64,000 nucleotides of DNA from Diplonema papillatum (lineage: Eukaryota; Euglenozoa; Diplonemea; Diplonemida; Diplonemidae), in NCBI GenBank assembly GCA_030068145.1, contig JAPJBO010000617.1, forward strand, positions 1 to 64,000, in the 5' to 3' direction. Within the stretch, counting starts at the first letter, position 1. Each line of letters starts with the position of its first letter. Shown in pieces: positions 10,442-20,952 of this stretch. Position numbers and translations under genes: made by a program. The notes under the pieces are model-generated. The model saw only the letters and a program-made list of their open reading frames with translations, was not told where the DNA came from and made no database searches.

Positions 10442-10983
10442 GTCACGAATTCATAGCCCGCACCCATCCCTCCCGGTAAGGATCCCTCATTTCAACTTTT
10501 TGAGACTTCAAAAGACATTGGTTAATGGCGGACGTAAAAGCCCATACGATATCTCGGCTTTGCTAGCGGCTCGTACCTCTCGCAGAGTCGTCACGAAAAC
10601 TTTAACGAAGGTCCCCTAAAATCCCGGAATCTCAAGCGAACTTTAACTCTAAAAACGCTGGAAGACGTTCCGGACGGAGGGATCCTTACCCGCCTTTTTT
10701 GCGCCTGCCTCCTGCATCTGACACGACAGGACGCGCCTTTTCACTCTCCAAACAACGGACACGGACAAGTTGAAGCAGGCGCCCGGAAGCTGAAGCTGAC
10801 CCGCTTTGCAGTTCCGCAAGGAAAACCAGGAAGAGGGCCCCGAAGGCTCAAGTCCTAACCTTACAATTTTCTCAGTCCGGTTTGCCCTGCCCCCTCCCCC
10901 CAGGCCGACGGTTGTAGGGGCCTCTTCCCCGTTACGGATTCGCCTGTGCTCTAGTAGCACGGGTGGTCCTGGCTGTGACGAGC

Positions 10984-11165
10984 TACGAACAGCCGCCTGA
11001 CAAACCAGACTCACACCGCTGTCCTGTCTGCAGACACTCAGGTTCCGCGCTGATGATGGTCCGCCTTACGTGCCGTGGCTTAAAGGACCGAAACACGGCG
11101 CAGACTGGACCAGTGCGGTGTTGAGCACATACCCATTCCAAGCAGCACGTTCTTGCAATCCCCCA
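10984..11165 (+). repeat. Dispersed repeat family E, copy 1
   Basis: Shared blocks with 17610-17755 include AACAGCCGCCTGACAAACCA, CTGTCCTGTC and TTAAAGGACCGAAACACGGC, with small indels between them. No coding capacity is evident. Confidence 0.88.
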
Positions 11166-12086
11166 GGCCGACGGCCCACCTATTGCTCCAACCAGTATCA
11201 ACAAGCTTGCGAGGGAGGGGTTTTTATACATATATAAAGAGAGGCAAACCCCGCGACGATCTTCTTTTGCTGTCGAATAGCAGATTTGAAACCAACCATA
11301 GATTCTCACTCTAGCCCCACATGCGCTGCCCCCCCCCTCCCCTCTCCCTTTTCCCCTTCTCACTGGCCCACTCCGTCCACTCTCCCGTGCTACTTCTGGG
11401 AGAGAAATTCGAACGGAGCTAGAGGAGCATGCTGTCAATTAGCAACGCAACAATTCATGAGGCGCGTCAACACCTGACAAACACGCGGCCATAAAAGAAA
11501 GACGGGGCCCGGAAGCGAAAAGAATAGATTCACAAAGAAGGCCAGGCCTGACCTGTGCTGTGCCGCGAAACCAGTGGCAGTTTGGGTGTGCGTACTTAAA
11601 GTCTTCTCGCAAAGGGAAGAGCGGAATATAGCCGAAGTAAAGCAACATAAGAAAACGAAGAAAACGAAGAACAGAAAAAAAGAACAAAAAAGGGTGAGTC
11701 ACCGCGGGTGGGGGGACCGGACGAAATGCAGACGACTGAAGGGAAAAAAATAAGCGGCGAAGCAAGCCATGCGAGTTGCACGGGGTTCCCTTCTACCGCA
11801 AAATTGCTTCAGGACTCGGGCCCCACCGCTTTATCGGACTTCCAAGGCTTTCGAGTGGGACAAACGCTACCGAACCGCGCCTTTTCTTTTTGAGACGAGA
11901 AGTCTTAAATTATCAGCTGCGATGGCTGGCCCAAAACCCACCCGTTGTCTTTCGTGCATATCGCGGACAAAGGTTAGGTTTCTTGAGTCGCTGCTCGCTT
12001 CCTCTCAACGACGTGAGAAGTTTTCCGTCACGGTTGCGCATGACGTGAGTAAGTAATGCCTCCCAAATGTCCCGCCCACGTCGGCT

Positions 12087-12199
12087 GTCACGTGTCCTCA
12101 ACGTGCTATGTTTACAGAATCCACCTATGTGGGATATGACAGCGAAACTCAAAGAGAATGCACCACCCTCTCCCGAAACGTGACTCGCTCTATCCTCAG
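12087..12199 (+). repeat. Intron-like repeat, copy 3, away from the SM locus
   Basis: It is similar throughout to 5859-5982 and 6386-6509 and also ends in CAG (CTATCCTCAG), but no SM exon follows. This shows that the sequence is a dispersed element and not only part of the SM duplication. Confidence 0.85.
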
Positions 12200-13477
12200 A
12201 CCCGAATCCGTGCTCGGGCCTCGACCCCCCAAAAAAGAAACTTGCACCTCTAAAAAAGCGAATAAACGAAAATTCTTTAATGAATAGCCATGGCGAGAAA
12301 AAAAAAAAAAAAAAAAAAACAAAAAAAAGTAAGTGAGAGATTGCGGCTCAAGAATCTTACCGCTCTTTCTTCCGCCCCTCCCAGCCCCCCCCTGACCCCT
12401 TTAAACACCGTATCTCGGTAATCCAAACCCTCTCTCCTGCGCCTCTCACCACTCATCCCCCCGGCTTCCCCGTTTGCACTGTCTCCTCTCTGTTTGATTT
12501 CGTCTCCAGCTCTTGACTGCCGTGCGAGTTTCGTGTCCAAGCATCCTCGGATTGTCATCCGAGTGCCGCACACGAGGCAACGAAATAGGCTGACGACCAA
12601 AGAGGGGGAAGAGTACCAAATACGGGGATTCCTTTGGACGATGCGTCGGCAAATCAGTCGTTGCTCTTGGTACGAAACCGAACAATCTTTGCAACTCCTT
12701 CGCCTCGTTGCTCTTGGTACAAAAACTCTTCGCCTTGTTGCCAGCGCACGGGCTCACACAGCGCTCAGGTGTCGAATATGGGGTTGCGAGTACAGCATCT
12801 CTCCGGCTAGCTTCTTCGTAAAGAGAGTGCTTGCTCGCGCTTTTTTGAAAAGAAATGACCAGAAATGCAGTGTTCGAAAACTAGAAACCGAACACCAAAA
12901 GGACTGGGTCACGTCTTTTTCTCTTTTCTTATCTTTCCAATTACAAGGAAGTAAGCTATGTTTTTACTTCCCGTAAGAAAAAAAACGCAAGCGGGGGAGA
13001 AAAACTCCAGCGAAAAAAAAAATGAACGAAAATGAAACGAGGAAATTTATTTAAAAAACAAGCTAACCGACTTCCAGATAAGAGCCTCCCCAACCTCCCC
13101 CACCCCCCCCCCACCGAAAAGATAATACACACCTGGTAACACCTTCTAAACACCACCGGTGCGTTAGAGCACCATGCACATGACTGTGCTGACCCATGAA
13201 CTGTTGGCAATCCTCACAGGAAGTCGGACCAACAAACGCCAGAAGCGACGAGAGAGCCTGGGTTGTTGCTGCGACTGCCTGCCAAAGTTCGTTTCGTGGT
13301 ATAGTGCGTTGCTCAGGGTAGTCGAAGGCCTGACAATCACACTAATGCAACAAATTTCCAATTTAGTGGTCCGCGCATCACGACCGATACGGTCCGACCG
13401 AAAACCCGTCGCTACCAAGGGAATCGGAACCAGCAATGCGCGTTCCTTCCTCTCGTGCTGGTGTCATACCGCGCCAA

Positions 13478-13523
13478 CCCCCCCCCCCCCCCCCCCCCCG
13501 ATGGTGTCTCTCTCCATCAACAG
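13478..13523 (+). repeat. C-run plus 24-nt module, copy 1
   Basis: A 22-base C run is followed by a 24-nt sequence from GATGGTGTCTC to CATCAACAG. The identical 24 nt follow a second C run at 13685. Confidence 0.95.
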
Positions 13524-13684
13524 ATGGGAGCCGTACACTCCCCTCTTTACAACTTTCTATTTTCTATTTTCTATTATTACAAAATGCATCCCTTTCCTAG
13601 ACGACATCTTCCTCGAAGAAGACTTGATGCTAGCATCAACCATGCATGAGAGGCAGTGCTCTGCCTAAACATTAAACTAAGATT

Positions 13685-13731
13685 CCCCCCCCCCCCCCCC
13701 CCCCCCCGATGGTGTCTCTCTCCATCAACAG
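13685..13731 (+). repeat. C-run plus 24-nt module, copy 2
   Basis: A 23-base C run is followed by exactly the same 24 nt as at 13500-13523. The sequences on both outer sides are unrelated, so C run and 24-mer moved or were copied as one module. Confidence 0.95.
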
Positions 13732-15044
13732 GGCAAGACCAACCTGTCTCACGACGGTCTGTAGCAGCTCACGCTCCCTGTTTAGTGAAGGAGCAATCCA
13801 ACCTTGCAACCGTGCATGTTTATTATCTGTGGCGCCTCGTCAAAGCAAGAAGCCGAACCACAAGCTGCTTTGCAAAGCTCACGACAACCGTCTCGCGTCG
13901 GTTCTCCCGTGAGCTCACCCGCACTCCCCGCCAGTCCCTCCCCCCCAACCCTTCCTTCGACCTTCCTTCTCGTTCTTGTTTGTTCTTCTTTTCTTTCAAA
14001 AGCCGCGATTGCTCTTTGCCTGGACGCACACTTCGACGGGTCACGCGCACGCGTCAACAGCCCTGCGCGTCCACATCGCTGCTTTTTGAGAGAGCGGTTC
14101 CACTCAGCTTGGGACGCGCGTGCGTGGGATGGGTGCAGCTGGGTTGTCCCCAGATTTCATCGACCGGTGTGCAGTTGAGCTCCCGGAGTATGTGTATCGC
14201 TGCCCTTGCGGCCTCATTCAACGCGAATAATCGCGAACTTACTCCCTTCGTTGCTGCACCCACTGTGGTGTTGTCCATCCGTATGTACGTCTGTGTGGGT
14301 GCTCCGGCGTGCTAAGTATTGGACGCTCACCACCCCGCACCACCGGCAGGCTTCGCGCGCCGATCGAGTACTTCCCATCCGAATTGATTTATGAGGCACG
14401 CACCTGCGTCAACGACGTAACGATTTATATGTAGTGTCGCAGGGCAGCAGTGGGGCGACGGGAGATGGTCCCTGCACTCCAACTCGTCTCTCTCTTTCTC
14501 TCGGAAAGTCAGCGCCAGCTTGGAAGGAAATGCTCGACAATAACTGCCAGACAAAGAACCGAAGGGATCCCAAGTGCTGCAACTACCGAACCACGTGTTG
14601 AACGGACGTGAGGTCATGCGGGTCCTGAGTGAGAGAACAAACACGGTGGTGTATGCGAAGAACAAATTTTCAACAAGGACACAAACAAATGACAGGAGGG
14701 TGGGACCGGGCTCTGGGACCGGGATCTGGGACTGCGAAGGCGTCCCGGTCCGAGTCTAGCCAACCCCCCGACTCGACTTGACCGCATCGTGTGTATTGCA
14801 TCCAATTTGCTCTGACATTGAACGATCTCAAGCAACCGCTAAGCTGACATTTTTTGCTTGCCACGTTACGTTAGAACACTTTACTGATACCAGCCTGACA
14901 CTATCCTGGCACATATTATATAGCTCGCTTGTATTAGGCTCACACGACGATACTAAGCCAACCCAGGGTGGAAAGAGGAGGGGGTTGAGTACAGGGGGCG
15001 TGGACGAGGGTAACGACAGCCAGAGCAAGGAGAGCAGTAGAGAG

Positions 15045-16091
15045 ATGAAGGGCACCGTGTGCAAATGGATCCTCGGCAAGGGGTTCGGCTTCATCAAAAC
15101 CGAGGGCAGCGAGGAGGACTACTGGGTGCACCACACGGACATTAAAGGCGGAAACCGGCTTGAGGAGGGCGAGGAAGTCGAGTTCGAGGAGAGCGCCGTT
15201 TCGCACAAGAAGGGCAGCAAGACCGCCGTCAACGTCTCGGGGAAGGCTGTCAGGAAGAACGAGGTAGGGTCACTCACAGGGAAGGTGAAGTCGTGGAAGC
15301 CGGAGAGAGGTTTCGGCTTCGCGTCGACGGACGACGGCAAAGACGTGTACGTGCACTTCTCGTCGTTTGGGGGTGGACGGCTTATTAAAGGCGAGACCCT
15401 CACTTTTGATCTGGTCGACGTCAACCACAAAACCGGCCGCTACGTTGCGATGAACGTCAGCGGCCCTGCCATCAAACCGCGTGGAGAGTGCACGGGGAAG
15501 GTGAAGTCGTGGCACCCGAAGGGCTATGGGTTCATCAGCCGCGAAGGTGACGAAACCGAGTACTTCTGCCATGTCAGCGCCCTCGACGGCGGGTACGGCA
15601 TGTACCTATCTGAAGGGAAAGAAGTCTACTTCGACATCGAAGACGGCAAGGACGGCAAGAAGATGGCGGTCAACGTCACCGGCCCGGCGCTGTACTCGGA
15701 AGACCAGTACGAGCACCAAATGGGCGGCAGGGGCGCGCCGATGGGCCGCGGCGGCGGCGGCGGCAGGGGCGGCGGCGGCCGCGGAGGCGGCATGGGCGGG
15801 ATGGGAGGCATGGGCTACGGCCAGTACTACGGCTACTGGCAGCCGCCGCCGTCGGCGGCGACGCGGGCGAAGCGGAAGCAGGCGGCAGCTGAGGGCAAGC
15901 GCGTCATCGTCGGCAATCTCGCGTTCTCTGTGACGTGGCACGGGCTCAAGGACCACTTCAAAACGGCCGGCAGCGTCGAGCACGCCGACGTGTTCCAAGA
16001 CCCCATGGGCAGATCGAAGGGCACCGGCGTCGTCGAATTCTCCACCGCCGAAGAAGCTTCCGCAGCCATCAAGCAGCTGAACGACACCGAG
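15045..16091 (+). CDS. Three cold-shock domains, Gly-rich linker and RRM: RNA-binding protein, 3' exon missing
   Basis: From ATG 15045 one exon encodes 349 residues. Residues 2-67, 78-143 and 150-214 are cold-shock domains with RNP1-like motifs GKGFGFI, ERGFGFA and PKGYGFI and RNP2-like WVHHTD, VYVHFSS and FCHVSA. Residues 227-258 are an RGG/Gly-Met-rich linker. Residues 286-349 are most of an RRM with RNP2 VIVGNL and RNP1 KGTGVVEF. The RRM is cut at LNDTE by a donor (GAG/GTAATC, phase 0). Read-through would add a hydrophobic tail and stop at 16206-16208, which looks intronic. The missing last strand of the RRM should be in a downstream exon, not found. CSD and RRM proteins bind single-stranded RNA. 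The CSD+RRM pairing resembles green-algal NAB1, a translation repressor, but three CSDs are more than in NAB1. Role is inferred only. Confidence 0.85.
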
Positions 16092-16785
16092 GTAATCATC
16101 TTTCCATGCTGCCCTCCCTGCCTTCTTGTTTATCTCTATACTCTGGCCTGGCCGCTTGTACACAATATCATGCGCATTCCTTCGTTTCTTTTCATGGTGA
16201 AGAGATAGAGAGTTGCGGCCTAGTCACACAATAATTGGTGGGCGGAAGCTGGCTGGTTTGAGAAAAACGGTGGGAAGACCCGCAGAGTATCTGTACAGGG
16301 AGGGGGAGTTGTCGGTCACCACTGCCGAAGTGCTGACACACACAATGTAGTAAAGGTCACTGCCTTCCTTCAGGGCGCAGACTCGTTGTAGCTAGTACGA
16401 ACAACCGGCACAAGAGTCGGTTGTGCGCCAGCTTGGTACCCAGTACCACCTACTTTCAGCAGCAGGGGCACACCCAGCAGCTGAAATGTACAACTAATAA
16501 ACGATTTGGTTGCATCCACCCATCCACTCACAGCTTCGTGGAAGAAAGATCTGGGTCAGAGAAGACCGTGACACCAAGTAGACGCTGACCTTCCGACACC
16601 CGCTACTACTTCCTGCACACGAGCCACACGCGACGAGAGCTGCTGCTCTGCTGATGAAACGGTCTTCCATTTTCTTCGGCCGCTCCGGCCCTCGGCTTAC
16701 TCGGGTGCGTTGCCTCAACTGACGATTATGGAAACAGGGACAGCGCGTCTCGCACTGTCTGATTCACCTGCTTCGTACGAAATAC

Positions 16786-16990
16786 TGAGGAGGCTGCCAG
16801 CTGCAAAAGATCAAAGGAGGTAAATGTGCTGCAGCCCACACGAAACACAGGTAAATCTGGGTTCTGAGGTGGGCGTAGGCGTTCAACAAAAAGACCCACT
16901 TTGTAGTTTGTTGTATTGTTTCTCCCCCTCTAGCCTCCTTCGAAGTAAGCACAAGGCAGCCCCTCGAGTATTTTTCCTTTTCTTCCTCTT
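16786..16990 (+). repeat. Dispersed repeat family C, copy 1
   Basis: It shares with 33088-33270 and 53266-53415 a CTGCCAG..TGC lead, a GTAAATGTGCTG block at 16820, and a CTCGAGTATTTT block (with the 33 kb copy). An 87-nt part is bounded by GTAAAT and TAG like an intron (16820-16906). Confidence 0.82.
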
Positions 16991-17609
16991 GCGACTCGTC
17001 TCTTCTGCCTTTCTTCCCTTCTTTCGTTTTCACATTTCTTTCTCCTTTTATTTTTCGTCCCATAGCGAACAAGCGCACAAACCACGAAAGGTTCCCTTTT
17101 TTTTTGTGCGCCGCCGACGATTCGAACAAGCGTGCCCCGATTGGTATTTGACAAAAAGCCAATAACAAGCAATGCTTGCCGAGCGCGCAGGCGTTTGGAA
17201 AGCGTCAGTCCGCTCGGATTTGATCGTCGGGCGGACTGCTGAAGCTGTCCGTTAACAGCAGATGATGGATGAGTAGGCTCCCGGCTACAACGATGAAGCC
17301 ACCCACCTTGTTGATGTTGCCGGGAGTCAGGAAAAGATAGGCCTCCGTGAGTGTCCCGCCGGAATGCACTTGGCAGGCCTTTTCGAGCTGGGAACCACGT
17401 ACGCCCGCACACGGATCTCTGTTTCTGCCTCTTCTGCAGCTCACGTCGTCTTCTTCGTGCCTCGATCTCCTTTTCTTCGGCCTGCAGACGCGAAAATCGA
17501 AGTTCATTTTCCCAGTGTTGTCTTCGTCCGCGCGGCCGCGGCCCACCTTGAAAGCACGAAGTGCTCTTTGGTGGACATTGACCTCCCAAACCGACCGAAC
17601 ACTTGCGAA

Positions 17610-17755
17610 CAGCCGCCTGACAAACCAGGCTCACACCACTGTCCTGTCAGCAGACACTCCGCCCGTGTCTTAAAGGACCGAAACACGGCGCAGACGGGAC
17701 CAGTGCGGTGTTGCGTACATAACCATTCCAACGCACGTTCTCGCAATACCCCACA
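17610..17755 (+). repeat. Dispersed repeat family E, copy 2
   Basis: It aligns with 10984-11165 with small deletions. Both copies give the same minus-strand residues MSLVCQAAVR, which is a by-product of the repeat and not a gene start. Confidence 0.88.
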
Positions 17756-18904
17756 CCCACCTCTTTGTCGGTCGGCCTGATCGGCGGTCGCCGGTGACAA
17801 CACTGAACCTGCTACCTCTTTCCTCCTCTTCTACTTTCGACGAGTCCCTCGAGTTGCTTCTGACTAACGTTTCCTAACACCCCCACCGAACCAGTCCCTT
17901 GCTGCAGCCCCATATGAGGCGATGTCAAAAAGGAAGGGTTGGACAGAGAGACTCTGACAACGTACAAATGCTGTGCATTTCGGATGTGCAGCCCAAGCAA
18001 CCACCAACAGGGACCTCTAACCCCAGAGGAGCAGGTCTTGTGCTCAGCAGAAGGCGTAGAATTTGGCCTCAGAATGCGCGTTCTGGATGACACGTCGTAC
18101 CCCAGCATCGTACATTGCCACAATCTTCCTGCCAACCCCACCCCGCTTCCTTTTGACAACCCACCATATAGTCCCTTCCCTTTCTTTCAGTTCTGGCAGC
18201 TAGAAATAACCAAACCTTTCTTTTCCCCTTTCTCTCTCTCGCTCTCTTTCTCTTCTCGTAACGTCAGCGCTGTAGCGATGGCATTGGGAACACACTGCAG
18301 GGTGGGTGAAGCGGTCCTGTAACGGCTGCGGCGAGCCATTGCCCCGATCCTCGGTTGTCCTCTCTCTCTATCTCTCTATCTCTCTCCTCAAGACAAATTC
18401 GCTCTTTTCCAAAACGCGTCTTTTTGCTTCCGACTTTGCTTGTTTACCACGTGATACCTTCCTTCCATTGCTGCCTATTCCCTGTGCTCTATTTTTGCTT
18501 CTTGTTGTTCTGCATGCTTCCTGATTTCTCCGGACGTCGGGACCAACAGGCTCATACCAATTCCACCCACCTTGTTTCACCGTTTTCTCATAGCCAATCA
18601 GGCGGCGTTTTACTCTCGCCGTGCGGAAGGCCGGCGGCGATGGAGAGATGCACATTTTTTTTTGTACATCTGTACTGACGGGAACATTTCCGGAACAACG
18701 GTTGCACATGAAAGAGAAACCGAAGCCAACGAAAAAAGTGCTAATACAGGAAAACCCCCCCCAGAGAGGTTTATACCCTGTACACGCGAAGAACAAACGG
18801 TTACTGGGGGGTCGAATACAGGATGTACCTGGAATAGAAGAGGCATTTTGGAAATCTAGAAAAAAGTTGGATTTTTTCTTGGTCCGCATAACAGACTTTT
18901 TTAT

Positions 18905-19190
18905 GACGGGCTTCTGATCGCGATGAGCTCCGACGAAGGGAACCGTGAAAAATAGACCCGGGGACCAAAAGTTATGTGCGTGGTTCGTGAGATGCGGCAC
19001 CGGGCATGGAAACCACAGGGTTTCATTGGGAAGGACGGGAGTCGACCCAATGGTTGGTGACATTTCTTTGCTGGCCCATGTAGCAGACCTTTCCGGCGAT
19101 TTGTGCTCACGTTCAGCTCCGATGAAGAGAACTGTGGAAAATAGACCCGGGGATCACAAATTACGTGCGTCTTTCAAGAAGAAGGGAGTT
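18905..19190 (-). repeat. tRNA-related-looking repeat family F, reverse copies
   Basis: On the minus strand this matches 42235-42630: a CTTCATCGGAGCT lead, a GGGTCGACTCCCGTC block and GGTTTCCATGCCCGGTGCC. The GGGTCGACTCC core resembles an RNA polymerase III B box (GGTTCGANTCC) with one mismatch. No clear A box was found. Confidence 0.6.
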
Positions 19191-19607
19191 CCCGTGGTTT
19201 TCCGGGTTTTGCGGTATTTTTTCCATTTCTTTTTCGGGAAAGTTGGCAGGATCGGCACGCCGAATACAAGAGGTGCCTCTAGGACGGCCTGGTAGGTGCC
19301 TCAGGTCAGGACAAAAACAGTTCTGAGGTACGGAATGGACTATTTTGAGCTCGATCTTTCCATTACCGTTCTTTGGACCCGAGGATGCCCTCTCGCCTTC
19401 AGTCGCGAGACCTGTAAATTTTCCCATTTTTACACTCTGGAGAAAACCGAAGAGGGAGGTAAGGAAAAAGTTTCCAAAAGAGCTTAAACAGAAGGATTGG
19501 CACATCGCTTTCCAAAGAAGCAAACGACGGTCAAAAATACTGGCACAATGATCCATATATGCCCAAACTAGAAGTTGTCCACAGCACTCACCGTTGTCAG
19601 GAAGATT

Positions 19608-20372
19608 GTAAACCCCCCCCCCCCCCCCCGCCCGCATAATATTAAATAACTTTTATTTAATAATACGAGTATATTTAATAATACGAGCATATTTAATAAT
19701 ACGAGCGTGGTTGGTCTATATTTAATAATACAAGCTTATTTAATAATACGAGTATATTTAATAATACGCGCACACTGAGGAACACCCATATATGCACCCT
19801 AGTTTTTAGGCCGGAGAGAAGGAGCATGTGACACTGACCGGTGGGCCCCAAAAGTGCAGAAATCGCTGAACAGTGAAGACGGAAAAGCCGATACAGGTCC
19901 AAATCTGGAGAAGGGCGGAGACCAAGCTAATGCCCTGAACAGACTCACCAACAACAAAACACATTATGTCACCAGGCAACAAAAAGAAAATGGCTGGTGC
20001 ACCGCCTACTGAGCTGCCGAACGAGGCTGAGATGGATTAACAACTGGGAGAGCTCGGTGTCCAATGTGCAGGATCGGATGCCGGTTCCATCGTGGCCCTC
20101 GAGACGGCCGAAATGGCTATTCAGAAACGATGACACGGGCGGGCGCGCCGACGACCATGTACGACGCCAACCCTGACGGGTGGCAACGCCAAAAATGCGC
20201 TATTTAATAATACGAGCTATTTAATAATACGAGCTATATTTAATAATACGCGCTATATTTAATAATACGTGCTATATTTAATAATACGAGCTATTTAATA
20301 TTACGAGCTATTTAATAATACGAGCTATTTAATATTACGAGCTATTTAACATTATGCGAGGGGGGGGTTTAC
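19608..20372. mobile_element. 765-bp inverted-repeat element with C/G-tract caps and AT-rich arrays
   Basis: The left end reads GTAAACC, a long C run, then CGCATAATATTAAATA. The right end is the inverse: TATTTAACATTATGCGA, a G run, GGTTTAC. Inside each end is an array of the motif TATTTAATAATACGAGC (about 19635-19770 and 20195-20350). The middle contains a short broken frame (ATG 19966, stop at 20038, continuing open as QLGELGVQC). No transposase was recognised, so the element would be non-autonomous. No target duplication was found. Confidence 0.75.
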
Positions 20373-20952
20373 TGATTTCCGAGCACTTGTAAGCGTACTC
20401 CTTCTTGAAGTTGTGAGCAAAATCTTGTAGCGAAGAGTTTTTGCGGCCGTGAATGAAGTCGCCTTGGGCGAAAGGGAGGGTGGGCAAGTACCAACGGTTA
20501 GCTAGGACCCGGCGGAGTCACTTCGGGGGAAAGGGAGGGTGGGCAACTTCCAACGTTTAACAAGTAGAAACAACCCACCACCTACGTTTTTCGGACATGC
20601 ACTTCCGCACCTCCACTTAGCACAAAAACCTCAGTGGGGGACTGCAAGCGCACGAGAGCGGACGGCGAGGAACACCGGGCTCCGCAAAGCGCCGCAACAC
20701 TGAACGGCAGGGCTCGTCCTCAGACAGACAGATGCACCGCACATCAGGATGGGAGCGCGAGCGCAGACACTTTCGAGCATCGCCGTCTGTGCATGTTCGA
20801 AGACAAGTCTTCATACAATCTTTGACTTCGCCCTCTGCATCTGTGGTCTCGGTCCTCGAGGCGTCTTTCTGCATTATTCTGCAACTTTCTACCCTCATCA
20901 AACGTCAGGCAACACAACCTCTTTTTTCTGAAAACTCTTCCTCGTCTCAGGC
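20373..20952. other. 5' flank of the glycoprotein gene
   Basis: It contains two 61-bp-spaced copies of an AAAGGGAGGGTGGGCAA block (about 20471 and 20531). A strong 3' splice or trans-splice-like signal (CTCTTCCTCGTCTCAG) ends two bases before the ATG at 20953, so a 5' non-coding exon may lie upstream. Confidence 0.45.

Larger units (their letters stand above)
9019..15044. other. Gene-poor 6-kb spacer
   Basis: Open frames here are short, biased and not family-like. What can be recognised is repetitive: a 32-base C run at 10408-10439, a dispersed repeat at 10984-11165, an intron-like repeat at 12087-12199, an A run near 12299-12318, and two copies of a C-run plus 24-nt module at 13478-13523 and 13685-13731. 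Exons too short to recognise cannot be excluded. Confidence 0.55.
16092..19607. other. Intron or spacer downstream of the CSD-RRM gene
   Basis: No RRM-completing exon could be found. Recognisable content is repetitive: family C at 16786-16990, family E at 17610-17755 and a tRNA-related-looking repeat in reverse at about 18905-19190. On the minus strand at about 17400-17530 a charged frame (QAEEKEIEARRRRRELQK) could be a coiled-coil exon, but nothing else supports it. Confidence 0.5.

Noticed and set aside
7080-13210. Candidate small proteins in the 9-15 kb spacer
   Set aside because: Frames are short, cross homopolymers and repeats, and show no conserved motif.
16228-16350. Possible last RRM exon reading GGRKLAGLRKTVGRP
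   Set aside because: There is no AG acceptor before it, and the residues do not fit the final RRM strand.
10650-17634. Two minus-strand genes both starting MSLVCQAAVR
   Set aside because: The shared start lies in dispersed repeat family E; the following residues are unrelated in the two places.
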